64,000 bases of DNA from G963668605 sp963668605 (lineage in GTDB: Bacteria; Acidobacteriota; Terriglobia; Bryobacterales; Bryobacteraceae). Positions within the stretch are counted from its first letter, which is position 1. Each line of letters starts with the position of its first letter. Both the position numbers and the translations under genes were made by a program. Under the pieces are notes generated by a model, which ran no database searches, was not told the origin of the DNA, and was given only the letters and a program-made list of their open reading frames with translations. The stretch lies in contig OY764903.1 of assembly GCA_963668605.1 (NCBI GenBank), positions 62,001-126,000 on the forward strand, in the 5' to 3' direction. Of this stretch, positions 33,901 to 41,926 are shown one piece after another.

Positions 33901-35441
33901 CGTTTGAAGGCGCGGGCGGCGCGCAGACATTCACGGGCTTCTTCAGCGACGAGAATGGTTGGACTGATATCGCCAAGGCTGCGTTCCGCTTCCACGAGTC
34001 CTATGCCGGTTCCGTCGGCGCTTGCATCGTCGAGATGCGGCCGCAGGCTGGTCAGATCGCCCTGCTGGACGATGCGGGCGTGAGCTATCTGGCGCCGGTT
34101 GCGCTCGGCTCGACGGCATCGCTTCAGAACAGCGCGTGCTCGGTGGACGCCGCCCGCTCCAGCTTCAGCGGATCGGGCAATGACCTGACAGTGAACGTGG
34201 CTCTGACCTTCAAGCCGGCCTTCGGTTCGGCCGGCGGACGGGAAGCGCGCAAAGCGATGTGCCAGTGGGCCAAGGATTCCGCGGGTGCGGGCGAAGATCA
34301 GTCCTGCTTCGGGATGTGGATTCCTGAAGCGCCCGCGCCGGTCAAAATCCCGCGCTACCGGCTCTATAACCCGGTCAACTTCGCGCACTTCTTTACGGCC
34401 AGCCAGAACGAGCGCGACGTGCTCGTGACGCGAGGCCTCGAACCCGAGGATCCACCGCCGGGCATGGCCTACAATCAGCCCGCCACGGTGAGCGGCTTTT
34501 CGACGCTTCCGTTCTACCGCATTCTGTTTTTCCCGCAGAACGGGGCGCCGATCTTCCATTACTGGACGCGCGATCGCGAGGAGTACAAGACCGCGGTGCG
34601 CATCCGTAACCTGAATTTGGGAGAAGGCATCGACTCGTTCCTGCTCTCCGGCAAAGCGCCGGGCACGTATCCGACTTACCGCCTGCGCTTCACTGCAGGG
34701 CCGACGCCCTATCCGATCTACCACTACGCTCTGGCGTACGAGGCTGCGGTGCTTGTGTGGTATGGCTGGGGCGTTTCGATGGGCGTGGACGGATACTTGG
34801 AGCCCATGCCGGCGGCCGGATCGCTGCGCAACGAGTTGAAGACGCAAGCGCCCGGTTCCGCGATCGGCGCGGTGCTGAATGCGGCCAGTCACGAAAGCGG
34901 CGCTGTAGCCCCCGGCCAACTGATCCGCGTCTATGGCAGTAACTTCAGCAAGTTCGTGCGAGCATTCATCGATGACAGTGCGGTCCATTTGACTGCCGTG
35001 ACGGAGCGCTACATCGAACTCGCGATTCCCGAGACAGTCGCTGGCAACGGGTCTATCGCGCTGTTCGTCGATGACCTCGGCGTCAGGACCGAAGCCGTCA
35101 CGGTGCCCATCACCCCGGCAAACCCCGCAGTCTTCGTGAAGGACTTCCTTGGGCGCGGAATCGTCGAGACGCGGCCATCGGACCCAGGCACGATCACACT
35201 GCAACTAACCGGCGCGGGCGAACTCGACCTCGGCCAGCCCAAGCTTCCGCTCTCGGTGCGTCTAAACGGCTACCCTGCGGATATCATTTCCATCTCCGCC
35301 ATCGCCGATCAACCCGGCCGCCTGGCCGTCAACGTGAAACTCCCGGTGGAAGTGTTGGCGGGTGGTACGGATTTGGTAACAGTCGCACTACAAGTAGGCG
35401 AAGCGAATGCCCAACCGGGCCTGTTGGTCAGAGTGAAGTAA
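30924..35441 (+). CDS. Giant secreted protein 2: NHL-repeat protein with shared C-terminal cassette
   Basis: 1505 residues from the ATG at 30924 (frame open from a GTG at 30909). A signal peptide (NIERSILVMLGAALFTLTPAECQ) is followed by about a dozen NHL units to about residue 700, each near 55 residues, with cores like GNLYIADNRNSRVRKI and GIITTVAGNG. These should form beta-propellers. Then a DUF11-like domain (AGSYLLSVSNNADAGAT), InlB-like repeats (ARYVFAGWSDGG-type; LTTSVNPAGGGTVAASPSS), the Cys beta domain, DUF5648-like repeats and the Solibacter C-terminal domain. It starts 28 bases after giant gene 1 and is probably co-transcribed with it. A 179-base stretch (35061-35239) is identical to gene 1. 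Confidence 0.88.
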   Translation: MNIERSILVMLGAALFTLTPAECQQTGYILSTAAGGGLPLTPLPAGDVALRTPSAVAAEAGGAVYFTSDHCVYKRDTAGTLTRVAGSSASPGFSGDGGLAIRAQLDSPAGLVLDSLGNLFISDTNNQRIRKVAAATGIITTVAGNGVSGYGGDGGPAIYGSFANPAGIALDGAGNLYIADNRNSRVRKIMAATGILSTVAGSGFPASGGDGGPAVNAYINCPTGVALDGSGNLFIAESCGGHVRRVAVGTGVITTFAGSTTALSLGDGGPAVEAQLGPLGVAVDASGNVLIADSGGRIRKVSGGIITTVAGSGWGTSGDGGPAISAKFQVPLAVALDGAGNIYIAENNRIRKVTAADGVISTIAGNATYIYSGDGALAANTQMGKPIGVALDGAGNLYIADASAFSIRKVAAATGMITTIAGNGTQGFSGDGLPAASAQFNDIQGLAADATGNVYVSDSGNQRIRRVAAATGIVTTVAGTGAASYSSDGGLAVNSSLYLPAGVAVDSSGNLYIADAHSNRVRKVSAATGIITTVAGGGSSSPGDGGPATAAQLSQPSGVAVDGFGNLYITDAYSSRVRKVSAATGIITVVAGNGGLGHEGDGGPATSASLGQSLSVAVDKFGDLLIADSPRIRKVTLATGIITTVAGSDGYGFSGDGGSATNAKLSGPCALAADSSGGFFIAERGNNLVRHATRAAGAALLSMNKQTIGTLTAGQAGSYLLSVSNNADAGATIGIVAVSEKAPAGLTVQSMSGIGWNCAAGGATCTRSDALAPGSAYPPITVAVNVQAGAPAQFTNQASLIGGGSVWASAANSANVAPAGTSAAVAVTLNTVPAGQSLLIDGTIAMPQTFYWIPGSVHSVAAPTPQTGASTRYVFAGWSDGGAEAHTITAPSNASSLTANFKAQFLLTTSVNPAGGGTVAASPSSADGYYNSGAAVQLTAIPALGRTFAFFSGAFSGNSNPQSLTMTAPLSVTAIFSGATGANVPPHAVELSPFEGAGGAQTFTGFFSDENGWTDIAKAAFRFHESYAGSVGACIVEMRPQAGQIALLDDAGVSYLAPVALGSTASLQNSACSVDAARSSFSGSGNDLTVNVALTFKPAFGSAGGREARKAMCQWAKDSAGAGEDQSCFGMWIPEAPAPVKIPRYRLYNPVNFAHFFTASQNERDVLVTRGLEPEDPPPGMAYNQPATVSGFSTLPFYRILFFPQNGAPIFHYWTRDREEYKTAVRIRNLNLGEGIDSFLLSGKAPGTYPTYRLRFTAGPTPYPIYHYALAYEAAVLVWYGWGVSMGVDGYLEPMPAAGSLRNELKTQAPGSAIGAVLNAASHESGAVAPGQLIRVYGSNFSKFVRAFIDDSAVHLTAVTERYIELAIPETVAGNGSIALFVDDLGVRTEAVTVPITPANPAVFVKDFLGRGIVETRPSDPGTITLQLTGAGELDLGQPKLPLSVRLNGYPADIISISAIADQPGRLAVNVKLPVEVLAGGTDLVTVALQVGEANAQPGLLVRVK

Positions 35442-35509
35442 AACCGACGAACTGGACCTGGCGGCCCCGGCCATCCTACCAGAACCCGGAACCAGTTCTA
35501 TCTGAATCC

Positions 35510-36064
35510 TCAGACAGCTCTGGGGAATGCACCCGCCGCACCAGCCTCCAATCCTACTCCGCGCAACTGCGCGCCTTCATGCGCGAGCAGCCAGCGTTTT
35601 CGATCGAGACCACCTGCATAGCCGGTCAACTTTCCATTTGTGCCGATCACACGATGGCACGGGACCACAATCGCAATCGGATTCTGAGAATTGGCAAGCC
35701 CCACGGCACGCGCGGCCAAAGGTGATCCGATCTTCGTCGCAACGTCGCGATAGGACGCAGTCGTGCCTGTCGGAATAGTGCGCAACGCACTCCAAACCCT
35801 CTGCTGAAACGGCGTGCCACCGCCGCTCACGTCGATGCCATCGACTGCGCGGAAATCTCCGTCGAAGTAGGCCTGCACGCGGGTCCGAAATCCGTTCGGG
35901 TCGTGCCGCCGCGTGAGTTTCACTTCGCCGAAGCGCGACCGCAACAGTTCCAACATGCGCGCTTCGTAGCCGCTGTAATCGAGAGCGCAAAGCGCTCCGC
36001 CATGGCTGGCGATGAAGATTGTGCCGATGGGAGAAGAGATTTCGTCGAATTCTAGTTCAATCAT
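35510..36064 (-). CDS. ogt: Methylated-DNA-protein cysteine methyltransferase (Ogt)
   Basis: 184 residues from MIELEFDEISSPIGTIF. The active-site block IAIVVPCHRVIGTNGKLTGYAGG holds the acceptor Cys in PCHRV, and GTPFQQRVWSALRTIPTGTTASY is the helix-turn-helix that flips the base. It removes O6-methylguanine by self-methylation. The start overlaps the stop of the Ada/AlkA gene by eight bases, so both are one alkylation-repair unit. The last ~15 residues are an unremarkable extension. The frame is open to 36127 but that portion is the reverse of the neighbour. Confidence 0.93.
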   Translation of the reverse strand: MIELEFDEISSPIGTIFIASHGGALCALDYSGYEARMLELLRSRFGEVKLTRRHDPNGFRTRVQAYFDGDFRAVDGIDVSGGGTPFQQRVWSALRTIPTGTTASYRDVATKIGSPLAARAVGLANSQNPIAIVVPCHRVIGTNGKLTGYAGGLDRKRWLLAHEGAQLRGVGLEAGAAGAFPRAV

Positions 36065-37427
36065 ATTGATGCTCCATCCAAAGGTGCATAGCGGCATAGG
36101 CGCGCCACGGTCTCCATGCCTCGGCAAGCTTGGCTACGTCAGGTCCGGCTGCACGCAGTAAGCCGAGATCGGTTGCCGGAAACGCGTCCGGATCATTGAA
36201 CGCGCGCATGGCAATATACTGTGCCGTCCAATCGCCGATGCCCGGCAACTCACGCAATTCCGCGGCGCTGTCGGGAGATCTAGTTGCGGAAAATGCTTCC
36301 GCCGCTACACGCAGCGCGTTGGCACGCGCACGCGGTAGTCCGATGCTGGCGAGGTCCGCACCGGCAAGTACACGCGCTGCGGGAAACAGCGAACCATGCG
36401 CAGTCTTCTGCCCGAATCTTTCAACGATTCTACCGGCGAGCGTTGTCGCGCCCTTTACCGTGACCTGCTGCCCTAGGATCGCGCGCACCACGAGTTCGAA
36501 CGTGTCCCATGCGCCCGGTACGCGCAGGCCCGATTGCGCTTGTATCGCCGGCGCGAGGCGGGCGTCGCTTCCCAGATGCGCTTCGATCTCGACAATTGCC
36601 GCACCCGTGTCAAACAGCCGTCGCAGTTTGGCGGCGAGCTGTGCGAGTTCCCTGATACTGCTCAATTCAAAAGTCGCAATCAGGCAGTTTGCCTTGCCGT
36701 CCGGACGAACCTCGACATAGCCATCGGGCAGCGTTCGGCGGTAGCAGCCGGGTGTGATCTGTTCGACGCCCGGCATGGCGCGCGGCGCAAGAAAGCGCAC
36801 CAGCGCGGGCCAGTTGTACGGTGCTCGATACGGAAGGGTCAGGGTAATACTGCTGTCCTCCTGCGCCGCACGTCTGCCGCGTAATTCCCGGGGCGTACGC
36901 TTATAAGCCGCCTGCATTACATCGTTGAAACGGCGGACGCTGGAAAAGCCTGCCGCGTAGGCGATGCCGGCAACGGGAAGCGAGGTTTCGGTGAGCAGCA
37001 TCTTGGCAAACAGAAAGCGCCGCGTACTTGCGACTGCGACCGGCGATGCTCCGAGCCGCCCATCGAACAAACGCCGCAAATGCCGGTCGCCGATTCCCAG
37101 GCGCAACGCGAGATCCTCAACCGATCCCTCATCCAGCGCGCCCTCCGCAATCAGGCGAAGCGCTCGCGAGATCGTCGCTGACGTTCCATTCGACGCCGGC
37201 AGGTCGGGCGAGATTTCCGGACGGCAGCGCAGGCATGGCCGGAAACCAGCCTCCTGTGCCGCTGCGGCGCAGGGAAAGAATCTGCAATTCTGCGGCTTCG
37301 GAGTCGGCGCCGGGCAGATCGGACGGCAATACACGCCCGTGCTCGTCACGGCTGTGAAGAAACAGCCATCAAAGCGCGCGTCGCGCGTTTTCACTGCCCG
37401 GTAGCAAGCATCCGCATCCAGCACCAT
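36057..37427 (-). CDS. alkA: Ada-type regulator fused to AlkA DNA glycosylase
   Basis: 456 residues from MVLDADACYRAVKTRD. Domain 1 (1-80) is the Ada zinc domain: DGCFFTAVTSTGVYCRPICPAP...FRPCLRCRPE, with the Cys ligands and the methylphosphotriester acceptor Cys. Domain 2 (90-185) is an AraC-type DNA-binding region (VEDLALRLGIGDRHLRRLF, AYAAGFSSVRRFNDVM). Domain 3 (195-456) is AlkA: ALVRFLAPRAMPGVEQ, FELVVRAILGQQVTVKGA and the HhH motif LRELPGIGDWTAQYIAMRAFNDPDAFPATDLGL with catalytic Asp. It excises alkylated bases and likely senses methylation to induce itself and ogt. Confidence 0.93.
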   Translation of the reverse strand: MVLDADACYRAVKTRDARFDGCFFTAVTSTGVYCRPICPAPTPKPQNCRFFPCAAAAQEAGFRPCLRCRPEISPDLPASNGTSATISRALRLIAEGALDEGSVEDLALRLGIGDRHLRRLFDGRLGASPVAVASTRRFLFAKMLLTETSLPVAGIAYAAGFSSVRRFNDVMQAAYKRTPRELRGRRAAQEDSSITLTLPYRAPYNWPALVRFLAPRAMPGVEQITPGCYRRTLPDGYVEVRPDGKANCLIATFELSSIRELAQLAAKLRRLFDTGAAIVEIEAHLGSDARLAPAIQAQSGLRVPGAWDTFELVVRAILGQQVTVKGATTLAGRIVERFGQKTAHGSLFPAARVLAGADLASIGLPRARANALRVAAEAFSATRSPDSAAELRELPGIGDWTAQYIAMRAFNDPDAFPATDLGLLRAAGPDVAKLAEAWRPWRAYAAMHLWMEHQYD

Positions 37428-37481
37428 GCAGCCATTATGCGGCACACCGCGTCGCAAAGTAGCTGTTTTCGGACATGGTCT

Positions 37482-38132
37482 TCAGACAGCCTGCTTGAGG
37501 ACGTAACGGTAGACCGCGTAGAAATGGCAACCGCTGCCGGCGAGCACGAACAGATGCCAGATGGTATGCGAGTACTTCCACTTCGACGCAAAAAACACAA
37601 CTCCCACGGTGTAGAACAGACCGCCTGCCATCACCCACGCGAAACCCTGCCACGAGAGCGCCTGCCACAGCGGACGGATCGCGACCACGGCGAGCCAGCC
37701 CATCAGAAGGTAGACCACGGTGGAGAGCACGTGCAGCCGCCCGGTGAAATAGCATTTGAAGACGATCCCTGCCGCCGCCAGGCTCCAGATGATGGCAAAC
37801 AGAGACCAACCCCAGACGCCGCGCAGCGTGATCAGCGTGAACGGCGTATAGGTGCCTGCAATCAGCAGGTAAATCGATGAGTGGTCCAACACTCGAAAGA
37901 CATGCATCGCCCTGGTTCGCGAGAGTGCATGATAGAGCGTCGAGCAGAGGTACAAAACAATCAGGCTGAAGCCATAGACGCTACAGGCCAGTACTTCCAG
38001 ACTCGACGCATGCAGCAGCGCGACCAGCATCGCGACCAGTGCAGCCAGGCTCAGCACGGCGCCTAAACCGTGTGTAATACCGTTAGCTATTTCTTCGCCC
38101 AACGCCTGCCTGTCCGGAACCGCGCACTGCAT
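37482..38132 (-). CDS. trhA: Hemolysin III / TrhA-family membrane protein
   Basis: 216 residues from the ATG at 38132 (GTG at 38168 is an alternative). Seven membrane segments of the PAQR-like fold. Family motifs: EEIANGITHGLGAVLSLAAL, STLYHALS, RVLDHSSIYLLIAGTYTPFTL and KYSHTIWHLFVLAGSGCHFYAVY, including the His/Asp zinc-site residues. Named after hemolysin III but in enteric bacteria linked to membrane energetics and fluidity; haemolysis is not implied. It is 54 bases upstream of the Ada/AlkA gene on the same strand, so it might share the transcript. Confidence 0.87.
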   Translation of the reverse strand: MQCAVPDRQALGEEIANGITHGLGAVLSLAALVAMLVALLHASSLEVLACSVYGFSLIVLYLCSTLYHALSRTRAMHVFRVLDHSSIYLLIAGTYTPFTLITLRGVWGWSLFAIIWSLAAAGIVFKCYFTGRLHVLSTVVYLLMGWLAVVAIRPLWQALSWQGFAWVMAGGLFYTVGVVFFASKWKYSHTIWHLFVLAGSGCHFYAVYRYVLKQAV

Positions 38133-38316
38133 ATTTCCATCATGAGCCTTTTTACCGTAAGGAACCACCGTAAGCCAACCGCCGAGCGGGGAGCCGCCTG
38201 GTGATAGGCATGCTGCCTGACAACTGTTCGGGCGTCGTTCATTTTCTTTTGCTCCCCCCTAAACTTTCGCGCTGCCGCGGACGATAGGTATCGCAGTCCG
38301 GCAATGGAGGCTTGGC

Positions 38317-39489
38317 GTGGATCAGATTACTTTTTTTCTGGCGCTGATCGCTGGATTCCTGTTTGGCGCGGCTATCGTCTGGCTGATCCAGCGGAATGAT
38401 GTTCGCCAGTCGTATGCCCGTGCGCGAACCGAGTTCAATGCGGAAATCGCTGGGCTTTCGGAGCGCGTCAAGAGCCGCGATGAGCAGGTTTCTGAGTTGC
38501 GTGCGGAATCGGACGAGCGGGAGCGGCGCGTAGCAACGATGTTGGAGGAGAACTCCACATTGAGGGCCGCGAATGCCGATCTGCAGGCGAAGTTGACGGT
38601 GGCGGGAACGGAATCCAACGCACAGCCCGCGGTGCAGACGGAAGCCACGCTGGCTGCATTGCAGGAACAGCAGCAGGAACTCGCCCAGACCTTCCATGCC
38701 TTGACCATGAAAGCGTTGCGCAGCAGTCAGGAGACATTCCTCGAACTGGCTACGTCGAGGCTGGACGCCGTGCGAGCATCCGATGCCGTGGTTACTATCC
38801 CGGCGCCCGCGCCCGACTGGAAGGCGTTGCTCGATCCGTTGCAGGAATCGCTGCAGCGTGTCGATGCGCGCATTCACGACCTGGCGCAAGTGCGCAGCGA
38901 AGCGCCTGCGCCGCCTGCCGAATGGCAACACTTGCTGCAGCCTCTGCAGGAATCACTGCAACGTGTCGATCTTCACTTGCAGGGAATGGACGCCGCGCAG
39001 GCACAAACACATACGCCGGCGCCAGCATGGCAGGAGTTGCTTCATCCGCTGTTTGAGTCTTTGCAGCGCGTCGATGGCAGATTGCAGGAGATCGAGAACG
39101 CACAATCAGCCCGCAAGCGCGATCTGGAGTTCCTTTCGGTGGACCTCCGCATTGCTCAAGAGGCCGGGTTTGCGGTATTCCAGCAGTTGCAGGTTTTCGG
39201 CGAGCGCTTCGCCGGAATCGGAAGAAGCCTGGAACTGGCCATGGAATGCCACAGCGCGGCGGCCATCAATCTGGAGACCAGCGTGATGGCCGCCGCCCGG
39301 CGCTTCGACAACATGGCCGGATCAGCTAACTCCGCAGATGCGGAGAGGCTGCGCGCTCTGCCCGAACCCGTTCAGACTCAAAACCTGGCCGAACTGGCCG
39401 AAGCAATCGCGGAACCTGAGCGCGTCGCTGTTGATGTCGAAACGATCGAGTCCGAAACAGTTCATTCCGAAATTGTAAAAAGCGAGTAA
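38317..39489 (+). CDS. RmuC-like membrane coiled-coil protein lacking the nuclease core
   Basis: 390 residues; GTG start with GGAGG six bases before. A membrane anchor at 4-24 (ITFFLALIAGFLFGAAIVWLI) and a coiled coil to about 145 resemble RmuC. Instead of the PD-(D/E)XK domain there are three ~40-residue repeats, each with a W-x2-LL-x-PL-x-ESLQRVD core (WKALLDPLQESLQRVD; WQHLLQPLQESLQRVD; WQELLHPLFESLQRVD). The segment GFAVFQQLQVFGERFAGIGRSL...SVMAAARRFDNM recalls the C-terminal helices of RmuC. The last 40 residues are acidic. No nuclease residues are seen. Whether it is an RmuC derivative or a convergent scaffold is open. Confidence 0.6.
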   Translation: MDQITFFLALIAGFLFGAAIVWLIQRNDVRQSYARARTEFNAEIAGLSERVKSRDEQVSELRAESDERERRVATMLEENSTLRAANADLQAKLTVAGTESNAQPAVQTEATLAALQEQQQELAQTFHALTMKALRSSQETFLELATSRLDAVRASDAVVTIPAPAPDWKALLDPLQESLQRVDARIHDLAQVRSEAPAPPAEWQHLLQPLQESLQRVDLHLQGMDAAQAQTHTPAPAWQELLHPLFESLQRVDGRLQEIENAQSARKRDLEFLSVDLRIAQEAGFAVFQQLQVFGERFAGIGRSLELAMECHSAAAINLETSVMAAARRFDNMAGSANSADAERLRALPEPVQTQNLAELAEAIAEPERVAVDVETIESETVHSEIVKSE

Positions 39490-39554
39490 AGCTTTGTAAG
39501 CTGGGAAACGCGTCCCACGCCCACTGCATCCATCTATGCAGAAGGAGAAGGGAC

Positions 39555-40106
39555 ATGAAACACAACATCGCAAGGCAGTTGACACTTGGAATCGCGGCGG
39601 TCCTTCTAGCTGCGCCACTGACGTTGAGCGCGGCGACCGGAGCGCCGAATCCGGGGAAAGATCTCACCGAGAAGATCCGGCATGAGCTCATCATGTTGCC
39701 GTGGTATGGCGTCTTCGACAACCTTTCCTATCAGGTGAACGAAGGCAAAGTCACGCTTTCGGGGCAGGTGACTCGCCCCACCCTCAAGTCCGACGCCGAA
39801 AACGTAGTGAAACGCATCGCGGGTGTCGCGAGCGTCGAGAACAACATTGATGTTCTGCCGCTCTCGCCGTTTGACGACAGCATCCGCATCGGCGTGCTCC
39901 GCGCGGTTTATGGCTACCCCACGCTGCAGCGCTACGCGATGGGTACGCAGAACTCGATCCGCATCATCGTCAACAATGGGCACGTCACGCTGGAAGGCGT
40001 GGTTGCGAACGAAACCGATCGCAACGTCGCTAACCTGCGGGCGAACGGTGTTTCCGGAGTCTTCGGAGTCACGAATAACTTACGCTTGGAAAGCAAGACC
40101 TCGTAA
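39555..40106 (+). CDS. Periplasmic BON-domain protein
   Basis: 183 residues; AAGGAGA lies seven to nine bases before the ATG. A signal peptide (MKHNIARQLTLGIAAVLLAAPLTLSA) is followed by two BON domains: residues 35-100 (LTEKIRHELIMLP...VTLSGQVTRPTLKSDAENVVKRIAGVASVENNI) and 108-180 (IRIGVLRAVYG...VTLEGVVANETDRNVANLRANGVSGVFGVTNNL). BON domains bind membranes or other envelope proteins and often answer osmotic stress. Between the RmuC-like gene and tryptophanase on the same strand, 65 and 27 bases away. Confidence 0.87.
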   Translation: MKHNIARQLTLGIAAVLLAAPLTLSAATGAPNPGKDLTEKIRHELIMLPWYGVFDNLSYQVNEGKVTLSGQVTRPTLKSDAENVVKRIAGVASVENNIDVLPLSPFDDSIRIGVLRAVYGYPTLQRYAMGTQNSIRIIVNNGHVTLEGVVANETDRNVANLRANGVSGVFGVTNNLRLESKTS

Positions 40107-40133
40107 GCGCCGGGTGATATCCTCACGGGTAAG

Positions 40134-41480
40134 ATGAAAACCATCATCGAACCTTTCCGCATCAAGAGTGTGGAACCCATCCGGCAGACCAAGCCGGAGG
40201 AGCGCCAGATCCTTCTCGAACAGGCAGGTTACAACCTGTTTCTGATCGCGGCGCGGGACATACTCATCGACCTGCTGACGGACTCGGGCACCAGCGCCAT
40301 GTCAACGGCACAATGGGCCGCCATGATGCGCGGTGACGAGTCCTACGCAGGCAGCGAAAGCTTCTTCCGCTTCAAGAGCAGCGTTCAGGATCTCACCGGA
40401 TTCCGCCACGTTATCCCCACCCATCAAGGTCGTGCCGCCGAACGCATCCTCTTCACCGTGACGTGCAAACCCGGCCAGGCAGTGCCGAATAACACGCACT
40501 TCGATACCACTCGCGCCAACATCGAATTCACCGGCGCCAGGGCGATCGACCTGCCCATTGCCGAAGCGGCCGACACGCAATCGCGCCTGCCGTTTAAGGG
40601 CAACATCGACACGGCCGCGTTGGAAGCGTTGATCCAGCGCGAGGGCGCCGCCAGGATTCCGTTGGTGCTGATCACTGTCACCAACAACTCTGGCGGAGGG
40701 CAACCTGTCTCATTGGCGAATATCGAAGCCGTACGCGAGATCACGCGCCGCCACGGCATCCCCTTCTACCTCGATGCCTGCCGCTTCGCCGAGAACGCCT
40801 ATCTGATCCAGCAGCGCGAAGCCGCTTACGCGACCTGGACACCGAAACAAATCGCGCAAAAGATGTTCTCGCTGTGCGACGGCTGCACCTTCTCCGCCAA
40901 GAAGGATGCGTTCGCCAATATCGGCGGGTTTCTGTGCACGAACGACGATCTGCTCGCCCAGCAGGAGAAGGACCTACTGATTCTCACCGAGGGCTTCCCG
41001 ACTTACGGCGGCCTTGCCGGGCGCGACCTCGAAGCCATTGCTGTCGGCCTGGAGGAGGTGCTCGACCAGGACTACCTGCACTACCGCATCGCCTCCACAG
41101 CCTACCTGGGCCGCCACATTGCCGATCAGGGCGTGCCGATCGTCGAACTCCCGGGCGGCCATGCCATTTACATCGACGCCGGGCGCATGTTGCCGCACAT
41201 CCCGAAGGAACAATTTCCCGGCCAGGCGCTCGCCGTGGAACTTTACCGCCACGCTGGAATCCGCTCTGTGGAGATCGGTTCGGCCATGTTCGGCGACAAG
41301 GCGCAACACGAACTCCTTCGCCTGGCCATTCCACGCCGCGTCTATACGCAGAGCCACATGGATTACGTCGTCGAAGCCATTCTCGAAGTGAATGATCGAA
41401 AACGCGAACTGCGCGGACTGGAAATCACCTGGCAGCCGCCTTTTCTGCGCCACTTCAGCGCCCGCTACCGTCCGGTGTAA
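40134..41480 (+). CDS. tnaA: Tryptophanase (PLP-dependent beta-eliminating lyase)
   Basis: 448 residues, slightly shorter than E. coli TnaA. Conserved blocks: LTDSGTSAMSTAQWAAMMRGDESYAGS, IPTHQGRAAERILF, LITVTNNSGGGQPVSLANI, YLDACRFAENAY, CTFSAKKDAFANIGG (PLP lysine), ILTEGFPTYGG and LAVELYRHAGIRSVEIGS. Residues that separate tryptophanase from tyrosine phenol-lyase read as tryptophanase: Asp in HFDTTR (not Thr), Ile in VEIGS (not Arg), His in LRHFSAR (not Phe). It should split tryptophan into indole, pyruvate and ammonia. No TnaC-like leader or tryptophan permease is adjacent, so regulation differs from E. coli. Confidence 0.85.
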   Translation: MKTIIEPFRIKSVEPIRQTKPEERQILLEQAGYNLFLIAARDILIDLLTDSGTSAMSTAQWAAMMRGDESYAGSESFFRFKSSVQDLTGFRHVIPTHQGRAAERILFTVTCKPGQAVPNNTHFDTTRANIEFTGARAIDLPIAEAADTQSRLPFKGNIDTAALEALIQREGAARIPLVLITVTNNSGGGQPVSLANIEAVREITRRHGIPFYLDACRFAENAYLIQQREAAYATWTPKQIAQKMFSLCDGCTFSAKKDAFANIGGFLCTNDDLLAQQEKDLLILTEGFPTYGGLAGRDLEAIAVGLEEVLDQDYLHYRIASTAYLGRHIADQGVPIVELPGGHAIYIDAGRMLPHIPKEQFPGQALAVELYRHAGIRSVEIGSAMFGDKAQHELLRLAIPRRVYTQSHMDYVVEAILEVNDRKRELRGLEITWQPPFLRHFSARYRPV

Positions 41481-41484
41481 GCGA

Positions 41485-41523
41485 ACGCCGGCTGATTAGC
41501 GCCTACATCTGCTGAGCCGGCGT
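41485..41523 (+). terminator. Stem-loop after tnaA
   Basis: ACGCCGGCT and AGCCGGCGT form a perfect nine-base stem around a 21-base loop, five bases after the tnaA stop. It lacks a U-run, so it may need Rho or act as a 3' stabiliser. It overlaps the 3' end of the converging small gene. Confidence 0.5.
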
Positions 41524-41687
41524 GTGGTCCACTCCAGCACAACCGGCGACGTCGAAACGTGCTCGGCAGCAGCGATCTTCTTGCAGGACGTGCGCTGGCT
41601 CTTAGCCAGCCACTCGTAAAGTACGATTGCCTTGGTGAGCCGCTCATGCTCGGCATGCAATTGGGTGAGGATTTTATCGAGGTCCAT
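41496..41687 (-). CDS. Small protein of unknown function
   Basis: 63 residues from MDLDKILTQLHAEHERLTKAI. The first 30 residues form an amphipathic helix; the rest is basic and rich in Lys/Arg (TSCKKIAAAEHV, TTRRLSRCRR). I do not recognise the family. The helix-then-basic layout is seen in short acidobacterial hypotheticals. The frame opens at 41774 but the ATG at 41687 begins the structured part. It converges on tnaA. Modest confidence that it is expressed. Confidence 0.45.
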   Translation of the reverse strand: MDLDKILTQLHAEHERLTKAIVLYEWLAKSQRTSCKKIAAAEHVSTSPVVLEWTTRRLSRCRR

Positions 41688-41831
41688 AGTGGTGTCATTC
41701 CGCCGAAGGACCGTGTGCGGGTTTCGGCTTACCGGAGAGAACCCGAACTTTCCCCCCGCACGGGGTAGGTCCAAGTCCTCTTCGGTAACTCTTTAGGCTA
41801 GTCGTCAACCCATAGAAAAAGCGTATACCCC

Positions 41832-41856
41832 CTGATTTGTTCTGAAATCAGAACAA
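41832..41856 (+). promoter_or_regulatory. Overlapping inverted repeats before the DEDDh exonuclease gene
   Basis: A perfect inverted repeat TTGTTCTGA-AA-TCAGAACAA occupies 41837-41856. A second stem, CTGATTT (41832-41838) with AAATCAG (41845-41851), uses the same bases and excludes the first. It lies about 70 bases before the likely start (41927) and could be an operator for a dimeric repressor or a two-state RNA hairpin. Confidence 0.5.
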
Positions 41857-41926
41857 GGGCCGCCTCGGCGCGACCGGAACCGCAATTCCTGATATGCTCG
41901 TAAGTAGCTCTGCTTTAAGCACTTTC

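Noticed and set aside
33894..35204. 436-residue antisense open frame in giant gene 2 (and similar ones in genes 1 and 3)
   Set aside because: The same antisense frame appears in all three paralogues because the sense codons are conserved; it has no start context and no domain.
38132..38168. Haemolysin activity for the hemolysin III homologue
   Set aside because: The family name is historical; the conserved fold and zinc-site residues do not imply a toxin.
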